NCBI RefSeq assembly: GCF_016805305.1
Contig: NZ_JAERQN010000003.1
Coordinates: 124,001 to 188,000 of the forward strand
Reading direction: 5' to 3'
DNA: 64,000 nt
Origin: Falsiroseomonas ponticola
Lineage (GTDB): Bacteria; Pseudomonadota; Alphaproteobacteria; Acetobacterales; Acetobacteraceae
Shown here: positions 1 through 8,747 of the stretch, in pieces
Position numbering within the stretch: the first letter of the stretch is position 1
Layout of the letters: each line of letters opens with the position of its first letter
Program-made: the position numbers and the translations under genes
Notes under the pieces: generated by a model
Seen by the model: only the letters and a program-made list of their open reading frames with translations
What the model was told of the DNA's origin: nothing
Databases searched by the model: none

Positions 1-614
1 CAGATCAGGCTGGCATCGCCGGTCTCCGCCACCCGCGCCTTGGTGTGGATGAAGGGCGCGTCCCAGGACCAGCCATCGGTGCCCACCACGCGCACGCCCT
101 GGCCGGTCAGCCACAGCGTCGCCTCCCGCCCGAAGCCGCAGCCGCGCGCGACATAGTCGGGGCGCCCGTAGCAGGCGCCGGCCGCCGTGTTCGCCAGCAC
201 GATGTCGCCGGGCCGCAGCACATGGCCGATCGCGGCCAGCGCCGCCTGCACCTCCGCGGCACTCACCACATGGCCATCCGCCATGTCGCGGAAATCCAGC
301 TTCACCCCCGGCCCGATGCACCAATCCAGCGGCACCTGGTCGATCGTCAGCGCCGGCGCGCCGCCATCCATGGTGCTGGCGTAATGCCAGGGCGCATCGA
401 GGTGGGTGCCGTTATGGGTGGTCAGCTGGATCATCTCGATCGCCCAGCCCTCCCCATCCGGCAGCTGGTCGGGGCGGATGCCAGGGAAGAAGCCCAGCAG
501 CTGGCCGACCGTCTCCTTGTGCGCGCGATACTCGATATGCGGGCCGAGGCCCGGCGGGTCCGCCGCGACATCGTTCTCGAGCGCGAGGGACAGGTCGATG
601 ATCCGGCGCGGCAT
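1..614 (-). CDS. cyclase family protein (kynurenine formamidase-like), 3' end outside the window
   Basis: The visible 204 residues match the cyclase/kynurenine-formamidase superfamily, which are metal-dependent hydrolases of amides or lactones. The metal-binding signature HNGTHLDAPWH lies near residue 66, and the later GTDGWSWDAPF stretch is also typical of the family. I chose the ATG at 614, which begins MPRRIIDLSLALE, the usual first strand. No stop codon occurs before the window edge, so the gene is truncated by the window and not by mutation. It lies 79 bases downstream of an outer-membrane protein gene on the same strand and could be read from the same transcript. The substrate cannot be told from sequence. 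Confidence 0.8.
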   Translation of the reverse strand, partial: MPRRIIDLSLALENDVAADPPGLGPHIEYRAHKETVGQLLGFFPGIRPDQLPDGEGWAIEMIQLTTHNGTHLDAPWHYASTMDGGAPALTIDQVPLDWCIGPGVKLDFRDMADGHVVSAAEVQAALAAIGHVLRPGDIVLANTAAGACYGRPDYVARGCGFGREATLWLTGQGVRVVGTDGWSWDAPFIHTKARVAETGDASLI

Positions 615-693
615 GCCAGCGATTCCTTCCGGGACGTGGCCGGAGCCTATTCCTTCCGTGCCCCCGCGCCAGCCCGCCCTGCCGTGGTGCGCC

Positions 694-1884
694 TCAGAAG
701 CCCTGGCGCCACCCCACCAGCACCAGCCCGGCATCGGTGCTGCCGCGCCCGCCTTGCTCCGTGCCCGCGCGGGCGCGGGACCAGCCGATATCGGCGGTGA
801 AGCCGAGGCCCAGCTCCCGCCCCACGCTCGCCTCCAGATAGGTGGCGCGCGCCACGCCATTGGCGCTGCGGTCGCGGTTCTCCACCTGCCAGCCCAGCGA
901 GGCGCGCCAGGGGCCATAGGTGGTCTGCGCCGCCAGCGTGGTGATGGTGCGGCGTTCGCTGATCGGCACCGGCGTGCCGTCCACCTCCTCCACCGGCCGC
1001 CCGCCGGCGTTGCGGAACCGCACCGCCTCCGCGAACAGGGTCGTGGAGACCTCCTCGGTCCAGGGGATCTCCCAGGTCGCGCCGATGGCGGTGCCCCATT
1101 CCCGCGCGCGTCCATCCGTGCCAGCGCCGCGCGACAGCACCGCGACCTGGTAGGTGAATCCGGGCAGGGCGCCGATCCGCTCCCCCTCCAGCGCCACCGC
1201 GGCGTTGTCCAGCGCCCCGGTATTGCCCGCGCCGCCCAGCCCCCGGCTGTTGCGGCGGTAGCGATCGGCCTCGTCCCGCCCGAAGCGCTTGCGCGTGATC
1301 GCGGTAGAGGAGAGGGAGGTCGTGTCGAAGGTGAAGACGGCGGCGGAGAGCCGATGCTCTCCCCAGCCATCGGCGTCATCCAGCACCGTCGCCCGCGCCC
1401 CGAAGCCCAGGCTTTCCGAGACTTCGTAGATCGAGACCTGGTCGGTCAGCCGGATGCCCGGCAAATTGTCCCAGCCCCGCCCGAATGGCGCGGTGAACTT
1501 GCCCGCCGTCAGCGTCAGCCGCGGATCGGCCCGCCATTCGGCATAGAGGGCATCGACCCAGGCTCCCTGGTCCTGGAAGGCGCGGTCCTGCCCGTCGGTC
1601 GGGCCGCCGGCCACGGGTTCGAACTTCAGCACGCCCTGGATGGTGAAGCTCTCCGCCAGGTGCAGCCCGGCGGAAAGCTCGCTCTTGGTGTAGAGGTCGC
1701 GAAAGCGGTCCGTTCGCGACGGCGCGCGATAGGTGGACACGCCATAGAGGTCGATCGCCAGCTCGCCGCTGACATGCGGCACGAAGCCGGCCTGGGTGCG
1801 CACCTCCTGCGCCCCGGCCGGGGAATGGCTCGCGGCCAGCATCGCCGCCGCCGCCCCGGTCATGATCCACCGCATCCAGTCCAC
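694..1884 (-). CDS. outer-membrane beta-barrel (porin-like) protein, second copy of a tandem pair
   Basis: A 396-residue exported protein with a signal peptide ending near SPAGAQ and a C-terminal Phe (WRQGF), typical of outer-membrane barrels. The body is made of alternating amphipathic strands. The segment ALYAEWRADPRLTLTAGKFTAP and the PFGRG motif recur in the neighbour at 1978-3201, so the two are paralogues. It is the third gene after a Zur-type operator and a zinc-binding-protein gene, which suggests a role in passing zinc or a zinc chelate across the outer membrane; that role is inferred from context. There is no TonB box or plug domain, so it is not a TonB-dependent receptor. The general layout recalls siderophore porins of the LbtU type, but I cannot assign that family. 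Confidence 0.7.
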   Translation of the reverse strand: MDWMRWIMTGAAAAMLAASHSPAGAQEVRTQAGFVPHVSGELAIDLYGVSTYRAPSRTDRFRDLYTKSELSAGLHLAESFTIQGVLKFEPVAGGPTDGQDRAFQDQGAWVDALYAEWRADPRLTLTAGKFTAPFGRGWDNLPGIRLTDQVSIYEVSESLGFGARATVLDDADGWGEHRLSAAVFTFDTTSLSSTAITRKRFGRDEADRYRRNSRGLGGAGNTGALDNAAVALEGERIGALPGFTYQVAVLSRGAGTDGRAREWGTAIGATWEIPWTEEVSTTLFAEAVRFRNAGGRPVEEVDGTPVPISERRTITTLAAQTTYGPWRASLGWQVENRDRSANGVARATYLEASVGRELGLGFTADIGWSRARAGTEQGGRGSTDAGLVLVGWRQGF

Positions 1885-1894
1885 CTTTCCGCCG

Positions 1895-1925
1895 CGTGAC
1901 GCGCAGGATAGCCGAACGCGTCACG
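1895..1925. other. intergenic 9-bp perfect inverted repeat between the two barrel genes
   Basis: CGTGACGCG at 1895-1903 and CGCGTCACG at 1917-1925 are exact reverse complements with a 13-base spacer. They lie in the 93-base gap between the two paralogous barrel genes, 11 bases upstream of the start of the downstream one. It could be an mRNA hairpin tuning relative expression of the two genes, or an operator. There is no following T-run, so a simple terminator is unlikely. Confidence 0.4.
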
Positions 1926-1977
1926 AGGCGTCAGGATCGCATGGCCGGGCGAATGGATGGTTTCCGCCCGGGCGGGT

Positions 1978-3201
1978 TCAGAACCCCCGCCAGCCCAGCC
2001 GGAACAGCACGGCATGCGCGGTGCCGAGGCCGCCCGCCTCCTCCCGCGCATAGCGGGCATACTGGTAGCCCACATCCAGCGAGACGTTCGGCAGGATGTC
2101 CCGCCCGACGGAGGCCTCCACGTAGTTCTCGGTCGGCAGCGCCTCGACGCTGCGCTTCCGCTGGTCCCGCTGCCAGGCGACCGTGCCGCGCCATTCGCCG
2201 ATGCGGTGGCGCAGGCCGAGCGTGGTGAAGGTCCGCCGCTCGCGGATCGTCGTCTCCAGCGCCGTCTCGATCTCGTCCCCGCTGTCGGGATCGAAGCCGA
2301 GCAGCGTGACCTCGGTGCGCGGCCGCGCCGCGGCGTTGCGGAACTGCACGCCTTCCGCGAAGAACAGGGTGGATTGGTTGGCGCTCCAATCCGCCTGGTA
2401 GCGGGCGGCGGCGGCATAGCCCCATTCCCGCGCCGTCCCGTCATCCCCCGCGCCGCGCGTCAGCACCGCCAGGTGGTAGGAGAAGCCGGGCAGCAGGCCG
2501 AAGCGGTCGCCATCCAGCGCGATGGTCGCATTGTCGAACTGCCCGGTATTGGCCGGCCCGCCCTGCTGGCGCGTGTTCCGGTTGAAGCGCTCATACCGCT
2601 CGTCGCAGCAGGATCGCCGCGTCAGCAGCGTGGAGGACAGGAACGTTCGATCCAGCGTGAAGACAGCTGCGGAAATGTCGTGCTCCCCCCACCAGGGATC
2701 GACGAAGGCGGTATGGGTGGCGGCGACGCCCAGGCTGTCCGTGATCGCATAGACCTCATGCGCCCGGACCGCGGCCAGGATGCCCGGGAAGTCGTGGTGC
2801 CCGCGCCCGAAGGGTGCCACGAATCGTCCCGCCTGCAGCGTGGTGTCCGAATCCGGCTTCCATTCGGCGTAGAGCGCCTCGAGGAAGGCCGATTGGCGCC
2901 GGAACAGGGTGGTGCTGCCGCCGGGCGTGCCCCCGGTGCTGTCACCCTCGCCGATCGGCTCGAAGGCCAGCACGCCCTGCAGGGAGAAGTTGGGCGTCAG
3001 GTGCAGCCCGGCCGCGATCTCGCCGAAGCTGTAGATGCTGGTGCCGCCGCGCGCGCGATCCGTCGCGCTGGTGGTGCCGACGCCGTAGAAGCCGATATCG
3101 ATCTCGGTCGAGAGATGCGGCGTGAAGCCGGGGGCGGGGGCCTGCGCGGCCGCCACGCCCGGGATGATCGCGGCCGCCGCCGCCAGCAGAAGCCGCCTCA
3201 T
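1978..3201 (-). CDS. outer-membrane beta-barrel (porin-like) protein, first copy of a tandem pair
   Basis: A 407-residue exported protein with a short Arg-Arg leader (MRRLLLAAAAAI, cleavage probably after VAAAQA) and a C-terminal WRGF typical of barrel insertion signals. It shares motifs with the protein at 694-1884, including EALYAEWKPDSDTTLQAGRF followed by PFGRG. A CC pair occurs mid-protein (RRSCCDERY), unusual for an outer-membrane protein. The ATG at 3201 overlaps the TGA of the zinc-binding-protein gene as ATGA, so the two are translationally coupled and share the Zur-type operator at 4168. This ties the barrel to zinc limitation by context; no channel selectivity can be read from sequence. 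Confidence 0.72.
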   Translation of the reverse strand: MRRLLLAAAAAIIPGVAAAQAPAPGFTPHLSTEIDIGFYGVGTTSATDRARGGTSIYSFGEIAAGLHLTPNFSLQGVLAFEPIGEGDSTGGTPGGSTTLFRRQSAFLEALYAEWKPDSDTTLQAGRFVAPFGRGHHDFPGILAAVRAHEVYAITDSLGVAATHTAFVDPWWGEHDISAAVFTLDRTFLSSTLLTRRSCCDERYERFNRNTRQQGGPANTGQFDNATIALDGDRFGLLPGFSYHLAVLTRGAGDDGTAREWGYAAAARYQADWSANQSTLFFAEGVQFRNAAARPRTEVTLLGFDPDSGDEIETALETTIRERRTFTTLGLRHRIGEWRGTVAWQRDQRKRSVEALPTENYVEASVGRDILPNVSLDVGYQYARYAREEAGGLGTAHAVLFRLGWRGF

Positions 3202-4148
3202 GCCGCGCCACCCCGCATGGCGGGCACCAGCAGCCCGACATTGTGCCGGAACATAGCCTCGTAGCTCGCGGCCGGTCCCCCGGGCTCGCTCAGCGCATCG
3301 GCGTAGAGCCGCCCGCGCACCGCGACGCCGGCCTCCCGCGCCAGGCGTTCCAGCGTGGCGGGGTTGCCCATGTTCTCCATGAACACGGCGGTGATGCCCT
3401 CCGCCCGCACCTGGCGGATCAGCCGCGCCACCTCGCCGGCGCTCGGCTCCGCCTCGGTCGAGACGCCCTGCGGCGCCAGGAAGGTGATGCCATAGGCCGC
3501 GCCGAAATAGCCGAAGGCGTCATGGCTGGTGACGACCTTGCGCCGCGCCTCCGGCACCGCCGCGATCTGCGCCCGCACCCAGCCATCCAGCGCCTCCAGC
3601 CGCGCGGCGTAGCGCCCGGCCGCATCCTGGATCGCCCCCGCCTGCGCCGGCACGGCGGCGGACAGGGCGGAGGCGATGCCCCGCACATAATGCGCGCCGT
3701 GCCGCAGATCCTGCCAGGCATGCGGGTCCGGCACCTGGCGCGGGCCGACCGAATGGTTCTGCCGGCGCTCCGCGCCGCCGCCATGGCTGTGGTTGTGGGC
3801 GTGCCCCGCCATCATGCGCGGCGTGATGCCATCGGTCGCCGTCGCGACCGGGCCGCGATAGCCGGCCGCGCGGACCATCCGGTCCATCCAGCCATCGAAG
3901 CCGAGGCCGTTGCGCACCACCAGCGCCGCCTCGCGCAGCGCCTCCGCATCGCTCGGCCGGGGCTGGAAGCTGTGCGCATCAACGTTCGGCCCCGCGATGG
4001 TGCGCAGCCGCACCTGCGGGCCCGCCACTTCCCGCACCAGGTCGCCCAGGATGGAGAAGGAAGCAACGACCAGCGGCGCCGCGCCCTGGGCACGGGCCAG
4101 GCCTGGCAGCAGCAGCGCCGGCAGGGCGAGCAGGGAACGCCGTCGCAT
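3198..4148 (-). CDS. znuA: zinc/manganese ABC-type solute-binding protein, ZnuA-like
   Basis: This 316-residue periplasmic cluster-9 metal-binding protein matches the ZnuA/AdcA family. The leader MRRRSLLALPALLLPGLARAQ is Tat- or Sec-like. Expected ligands are visible: the His in NVDAHSFQPRPSD, a histidine-rich loop HAHNHSHGGG near residue 124, the His of VPDPHAWQD, the TSHDAFGYF motif, and an acidic GVSTEAEPSAGEV stretch. I took the ATG at 4148 because it gives a clean signal peptide; an extension upstream would be arginine-rich and would read through the operator. It heads an operon with two outer-membrane barrels. No znuB or znuC is present here, so the permease and ATPase must lie elsewhere or the protein serves another role. 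Confidence 0.85.
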   Translation of the reverse strand: MRRRSLLALPALLLPGLARAQGAAPLVVASFSILGDLVREVAGPQVRLRTIAGPNVDAHSFQPRPSDAEALREAALVVRNGLGFDGWMDRMVRAAGYRGPVATATDGITPRMMAGHAHNHSHGGGAERRQNHSVGPRQVPDPHAWQDLRHGAHYVRGIASALSAAVPAQAGAIQDAAGRYAARLEALDGWVRAQIAAVPEARRKVVTSHDAFGYFGAAYGITFLAPQGVSTEAEPSAGEVARLIRQVRAEGITAVFMENMGNPATLERLAREAGVAVRGRLYADALSEPGGPAASYEAMFRHNVGLLVPAMRGGAA

Positions 4149-4166
4149 GGGCAGTCTCCGAAGTAA

Positions 4167-4181
4167 CGTTATAATATAACG
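4167..4181. promoter_or_regulatory. Zur-type zinc-responsive operator
   Basis: CGTTATA and TATAACG are perfect inverted arms around a central A. The inner 13 bases, GTTATAATATAAC, equal the core of the proteobacterial Zur box as I know it. It starts 18 bases upstream of the ATG of the zinc-binding-protein gene, so zinc-loaded Zur would occlude the promoter. The binding protein itself is not encoded in this window. Confidence 0.85.
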
Positions 4182-4227
4182 ATACCTGGAGAGGCGTGGG
4201 CGCGCAAGCGGGCGGCGACGCCGCCTG

Positions 4228-4977
4228 CTACCCCCCGAACAGCCGCCTGATCCGCGCCCAGAACCCTTCGCCGCGCGATGCCACGCGGTGGTGGCTGACA
4301 TGCGGCCGCCGGGATGGCGGGGGCAGGGCGCTGGCCACGGTGTGCCGGCCGGAATCCTGCGCCTCGATCAGCCGCCGCTCCAGCGCCACCACCTGTGCCA
4401 CCGCCTCTGCCGGGTCGGTCAGGCCCAGGCTTTCGGCGGTGCTCGCCGCATCCTCCCAGGCCTCCGCGCGGCGCAGCGCATCGATGATGCGCACGGTCTG
4501 CTCCGCATCCAGCGGCGGCCCGCCGCGCCACAGCGCGACCGCATCCAGCCGCCAGGCCCGCGCCAGGTCCGGCCGGCCGAGGTCATCCGCCACCCAGGCC
4601 GCGTGCAGCGTCGCCTCGGCGGCCGCATGCAGCGCGCCCGTCTCCTCCAGCACCAGCGCCCAGGCCAGGAAGCGCCGGGCCAGCGGTGGGGTGGTGCTAT
4701 CCTGCAGCAGGGCGCGGAAGGGCGCCGCGCGCACGGCTTCCGCCGCCGCCGGATGGGCGCGGGTGATGTCGGGCGCCGCATAGCCGCAGGCCGGGCATTG
4801 CTGCAGCCAGCGCGCCATGGAGGATCGCACCGGCTCCCCGGGGCGCAGGTCCAGGTCCGGCGCCTGCTCCGGCGGCGCGGGGCGGAAGGGCGGGTGCCGG
4901 CTCTCGGTCCCGCAGACCCCGCAGCGCAGCGCGCCGGCGGAGGAGGATCGGGAGCCGGCAGAGGGTGTCTCGGCCAT
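4228..4977 (-). CDS. zinc-ribbon protein of unknown function (DUF2225-like)
   Basis: The 249-residue product starts with a presumed zinc ribbon: CGVCG near residue 19 and CPACGYAAPD near residue 61 supply four cysteines in two CxxC pairs. The rest is alpha-helical and rich in Ala, Trp and Leu, with a repeat-like helical middle (about residues 80-180). It ends in a basic tail, GFWARIRRLFGG. The N-terminal pattern resembles DUF2225 proteins, but I am not certain of that family. It lies upstream of the Zur-controlled operon on the same strand with 79 bases between, and the Zur box sits in that gap, so it probably has its own promoter. No enzymatic motif is visible. Confidence 0.6.
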   Translation of the reverse strand: MAETPSAGSRSSSAGALRCGVCGTESRHPPFRPAPPEQAPDLDLRPGEPVRSSMARWLQQCPACGYAAPDITRAHPAAAEAVRAAPFRALLQDSTTPPLARRFLAWALVLEETGALHAAAEATLHAAWVADDLGRPDLARAWRLDAVALWRGGPPLDAEQTVRIIDALRRAEAWEDAASTAESLGLTDPAEAVAQVVALERRLIEAQDSGRHTVASALPPPSRRPHVSHHRVASRGEGFWARIRRLFGG

Positions 4978-5092
4978 CCGCCCAACCTAGGCACGATCCG
5001 GCCCGGGGCGAAGGGCGAAAAGGCATAAATCCGCCGCCGCACCCGCAACGGACCCATGGACTCCGCCACCCCCGGGCCCTTAAAGGGCGTTC

Positions 5093-6043
5093 ATGCCGCG
5101 CGGCGACCTGTTCCCCGACATCGCTCCCTATGAGACCGGCCTGCTGCCGCTCTCCGCGGGCCACGTCATGTACTGGGAACAGGTGGGCAATCCCCGCGGC
5201 CAGCCCGTGCTGTTCCTGCATGGCGGCCCCGGCGCCGGGGCGGGCGCCATCCATCGCCGCTTCTTCGACCCCGCCCATTTCCGTGTCGTGATCTTCGACC
5301 AGCGCGGCGCAGGCCGGTCCCGCCCCCTCGGCGAGCTGCGGGAGAACACGACCCCCCACCTAGTCGCGGATATCGAGGCGCTGCGCCGCTTCCTCGGCAT
5401 CGAGCGCTGGCTGCTCTTCGGCGGATCCTGGGGCAGCACGCTGGCCCTGGCCTATGCCCAGGCGCATCCGGACCGCGTCACGGGCTGCGTGCTGCGCGGC
5501 GTCTTCCTCGGCCGGCCGTCGGAGGTGGAGTGGTTCCTCTACGGGCTCCGCCGCGTCTTCCCCGATGCCTGGAACGCCTTCGCCGAGCACATCCCCCCGG
5601 CCGAGCGCGGCGACCTGCTCACCGCCTACCTCAAGCGCCTCTGCGACCCGGAGCCGCTGGTCCACCAGCCCGCCGCCCGCGCCTGGAGCCTCTACGAAGG
5701 CTCCTGCTCCACCCTGCTGCCGAGCCCGGAGACGGTGGCGAGCTTCGCGCAGGACCGCACCGCCCTCGGCCTGGCGCGGATCGAGGCGCATTACTTCAAG
5801 CATGACCTCTTCCTGCCGCCCGGCGGGCTGCTGGGCGGCATGGACCGCATCGCCCATATCCCGGCGGAGATCGTGCAGGGCCGCTACGACATGGTCTGCC
5901 CCTGCGACACGGCCTTCGACCTTGCCGCCGCCTGGCCACGCGCGCGGCTGACCATCATCCCCGATGCCGGCCATTCCGCGCTGGAGCCCGGCGTGCGCAC
6001 GGCGCTGGTCAGCGCGGTGGAGCGCTTCCGCCGGCGCGGCTGA
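5093..6043 (+). CDS. pip: proline iminopeptidase (alpha/beta hydrolase)
   Basis: This 316-residue cytoplasmic serine peptidase of family S33 removes N-terminal proline from peptides. Visible signatures are the oxyanion HGGPGAG near residue 43, DQRGAGRSRP near residue 67, the nucleophile elbow GGSWGS near residue 110, and a late GHSALEPG supplying the catalytic histidine. Length is usual for Pip. The ATG at 5093 begins MPRGDLFPDIAPYETGLL, the family's standard N-terminus. The gene is monocistronic and converges on the histidine-kinase gene with nine bases between the stops. Nothing odd is seen. Confidence 0.92.
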   Translation: MPRGDLFPDIAPYETGLLPLSAGHVMYWEQVGNPRGQPVLFLHGGPGAGAGAIHRRFFDPAHFRVVIFDQRGAGRSRPLGELRENTTPHLVADIEALRRFLGIERWLLFGGSWGSTLALAYAQAHPDRVTGCVLRGVFLGRPSEVEWFLYGLRRVFPDAWNAFAEHIPPAERGDLLTAYLKRLCDPEPLVHQPAARAWSLYEGSCSTLLPSPETVASFAQDRTALGLARIEAHYFKHDLFLPPGGLLGGMDRIAHIPAEIVQGRYDMVCPCDTAFDLAAAWPRARLTIIPDAGHSALEPGVRTALVSAVERFRRRG

Positions 6044-6052
6044 CCGCGGCGG

Positions 6053-7870
6053 TCAGCACGCCGCCGCCATCGCCTCCGCCGCCGCCGCGTTCCGCCGGGG
6101 CAGGAAGCGCATCGTCGCCCGCACGCCGCCGGGTTCGAAGGCCAGCGTCACCTGCGCGCCCGGGCCCAGGTCCCGCGCCAGCGCGCGTTCCAGCAGGCGG
6201 GTGCCGAAGCCCCGCCGCGCCGGCGGCCCCGGCACCGGCGGGCCGCCGCTTTCCTGCCAGGTGATCATGCCCACCTCGCCGTCCTCCTCCGCCCAGCAGG
6301 TCACGGCCACGCGCCCGTCGGGGGCCGACAGCGCCCCATGCTTCACCGCATTCGTCGCCAGCTCATGCAGCGCCAGCACGATGGCCTGCGCCTGGCCCGG
6401 CGAAGCCGGGGGCGGCATGGGCGCGCAGGCGCAGTGGAAGGACAGGCGCGGGTCCGGCGGGTCCAGCCACGGCGCCAGGCCCGCCCGCACCACGGCCTGC
6501 AGCGCCGCCGGCTCCCAGCTCATCGCCGTCAGCAGGTCATGCGCGCGGGACAGGGTCTGCAGCCTGGCGCCGAATTCGCTGGCGAAGCGCGCGGGGTCGG
6601 ACCCCGCCTCCCCCCGCGCGGTCTGCAGCGCCAGGGCCTGCACCGTCGCCAGCGCGTTCTTGGCGCGGTGATTCAGCTCCGCCACCACCAGCCGCAGCCG
6701 CCTTTCGCTGTCCTTCAGCCCGGCCGTGGCATCGATGCGCCGCCGCGCCTCCTCCCGCAGCGCCGCCGCCACCTCATCCGTCTCCGCCAGCCCGGTCGGC
6801 TGCGCCAGCCGCCCCTGGTCCCCATCCGGCGCCGCGGCCAGGCGGCGCAGCGCCGCGATCGGCCGCGTGACGCTGAGCGAGACGCGATGCGCCAGCCCCA
6901 GCCCGACCAGCAGCAGCGCCAGCCCCAGGCCAGTGGAGGTCAGCGCGGACCGCCAGGCCGGCCGCGTCAGCTCCGCCATCGGCACCGCGACCACCACCCC
7001 CCAGCCCGAACCCGGCAGCCGCGCATGCGCCGCCAGCAGCGCCCGCCCTTCCGGCGTGGTGGTGGTGACGATGCCATCCCCGCCCATCGCCCAGGCGGGC
7101 ATGAAGTCCCGCGGCATCGGTGCGCCGCGCAGCTGCTCCATCTCCGGCGCGCGGGCGATCCGGCGCCCGCCGCGGTCCAGCAGCGTGATGATCCAGCCAT
7201 TGCCCTGGTGCTGGCGCCGCAGCACCTCGTCGAAGGTGCCGAGGGAGGGGTTCATGGCCAGCACCGCCCGGACCCGCCCCGCCGCATCCCGCACCGGCAC
7301 GTCGATCGCCACCACCAGCCGCCCGGCCGCGTAACCCTCATAGAGGTCGGAGACCCGCGCGCGCCCCGTGGCGAAGACGCGCCGCTGGTTGTCGAGCGTC
7401 CCGCGCCGCGGCAGGGGCGCATCGGCCGGCAGCCCGGTGTTCAGCCATTGCTGCCCATCCTCCGCCACCAGCAGGATGGCCGCATCCGGCGAATGCTGCG
7501 CGACCACCGCCTCCGCCATGGCGCGCAGATCCACCAGGTCCCCGCGCCGCGCCGCGCGGGACAGCGCCAGCACCTCCAGCGACGCGATGCGGGTCCGCAG
7601 CTCCCCCTCCACCGCCAGCGCCAGGCCGCGCGCCAGGTCCAGCGCCTGCCGCCCGGCGCGGTCGCGTTCGTGCCGGTAATCCGCATGGATGCTGCCGAGG
7701 TTCAGCGCCAGCAGCGGCAGCGCCCCGGCCAGGACCAGCAGCGCCATCCGGCCGCGCAGCGGCAACCGGGCGGCATCCGCGAGGCCGAGGGCCGCGTAGC
7801 GGGGCCGGGGCGGCAGCGCCGCCTGACCATCGATCCCCGCAGCACTTCCCGGTCGCGTGCCGTCGCTCAT
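6053..7870 (-). CDS. membrane sensor histidine kinase, HWE family
   Basis: A 605-residue inner-membrane kinase. One transmembrane helix lies near residues 42-62, followed by a periplasmic double-Cache-like sensor (about 63-300). A second helix lies near 307-327, then a HAMP region, and a phosphoacceptor box ELNHRAKNALATVQAL with the His near residue 401. The ATPase part carries HELATNAVKHGA, and the box with NHRAKN marks the HWE/HisKA_2 group. I chose the ATG at 7870; upstream codons in frame would add 26 unlikely residues. No response regulator or PhyR/EcfG gene is nearby, so it is an orphan. HWE kinases often feed the general stress response in alphaproteobacteria, but that link is only inferred. 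Confidence 0.85.
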   Translation of the reverse strand: MSDGTRPGSAAGIDGQAALPPRPRYAALGLADAARLPLRGRMALLVLAGALPLLALNLGSIHADYRHERDRAGRQALDLARGLALAVEGELRTRIASLEVLALSRAARRGDLVDLRAMAEAVVAQHSPDAAILLVAEDGQQWLNTGLPADAPLPRRGTLDNQRRVFATGRARVSDLYEGYAAGRLVVAIDVPVRDAAGRVRAVLAMNPSLGTFDEVLRRQHQGNGWIITLLDRGGRRIARAPEMEQLRGAPMPRDFMPAWAMGGDGIVTTTTPEGRALLAAHARLPGSGWGVVVAVPMAELTRPAWRSALTSTGLGLALLLVGLGLAHRVSLSVTRPIAALRRLAAAPDGDQGRLAQPTGLAETDEVAAALREEARRRIDATAGLKDSERRLRLVVAELNHRAKNALATVQALALQTARGEAGSDPARFASEFGARLQTLSRAHDLLTAMSWEPAALQAVVRAGLAPWLDPPDPRLSFHCACAPMPPPASPGQAQAIVLALHELATNAVKHGALSAPDGRVAVTCWAEEDGEVGMITWQESGGPPVPGPPARRGFGTRLLERALARDLGPGAQVTLAFEPGGVRATMRFLPRRNAAAAEAMAAAC

Positions 7871-7969
7871 GGCATGCAATATACGGACAACTTGCGCCAT
7901 CGGAAGGGGATGATCCCCGGCGGCGTGAGTCGTTACGCAGGATGACACGCGTCGATTGCACCGCCCCGG

Positions 7970-8713
7970 TCAGCCGAGGTTGGCGGCGTCGCAATCCCCC
8001 GGCGTGGCGTAGAAGGCGCGCTCCTTGATCCCGTGTTCGCGGCGCATCGCGTTCTCCGAGATGCGGGCCCCCGCGAACCGGCCGCACCCGATCGTCCGTG
8101 CCTCCTCCAGCAGCATCCGCTGCCACGGATCTTCATCTTTCACCTTGTCGCCGCTGAGCATGTGCAGCGCATGCACCAGCTCATGCGCCAGGGCGAGGAA
8201 GCCCGGCGTCGGCACGCCCAGCTTCACGACGCTGCCGAGGTCGTAGTCGATGAAGGGGTTCCAGCAGACGAAGGTGGAGAAGCCGCCGCCCGACACCCAC
8301 ATCGGCAGGTGCTCGATCGGCTTGCTGCGCCGGAACATCCGTGCCGTCTGCGCCTCCTTCACCTTATAAGGGTCGTTGATGTCGAGGCTGGGCGCCGCGT
8401 AGGTGTTCTGGACCGCCCCTTGCGCGTATTGCTGCGGGGTCGGGATGCCGTTCTGGGCCAGCACCGTGTCCTCCCCCAGCATGATGCGGCAGGTCATCGG
8501 ACCCTGGGCGCCGATGCCGACGCAGCGCTTGCTGATCAGCCCGAGCAGGTCGCGCCCGATCGGCTTCGACGCGATGCGGTGCAGCGCCGTCCGCGTGGCC
8601 CAGATGAAGTCCGCGCGCCTCGTGGGCGTCGTCGGGATGGCGACATAGGTCTCGATGTCCACCCGGCGCGGATCGATGACGAGGCCGGGCAAGGCGGAGT
8701 CCCAGGGGATCAT
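7970..8713 (-). CDS. putative zinc metallopeptidase, M91 (NleD-like) family
   Basis: A 247-residue protein with the zincin motif HELVHALH at about residues 177-184 and a downstream glutamate (LLEEARTIG, near 204) that could be the third ligand. This arrangement, with little else conserved, resembles peptidase family M91, known from type III effectors such as NleD and from many bacterial proteins of unknown role. There is no signal peptide or transmembrane segment, and no secretion-system genes are adjacent. Upstream is a palindromic AT-richer region suggesting specific regulation. The assignment to M91 rests on the motif and general shape, and the substrate is unknown. Confidence 0.6.
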   Translation of the reverse strand: MIPWDSALPGLVIDPRRVDIETYVAIPTTPTRRADFIWATRTALHRIASKPIGRDLLGLISKRCVGIGAQGPMTCRIMLGEDTVLAQNGIPTPQQYAQGAVQNTYAAPSLDINDPYKVKEAQTARMFRRSKPIEHLPMWVSGGGFSTFVCWNPFIDYDLGSVVKLGVPTPGFLALAHELVHALHMLSGDKVKDEDPWQRMLLEEARTIGCGRFAGARISENAMRREHGIKERAFYATPGDCDAANLG

Positions 8714-8747
8714 GGCGGCGTCCTCTCGGTGGCGCCGCGAGCATTAT

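Noticed and set aside
7872..7890. ATACGGACA shared by the region before the histidine kinase and the region after zapE (12362-12370)
   Set aside because: Only two short matches, in opposite relation to the genes; not enough to call a motif.
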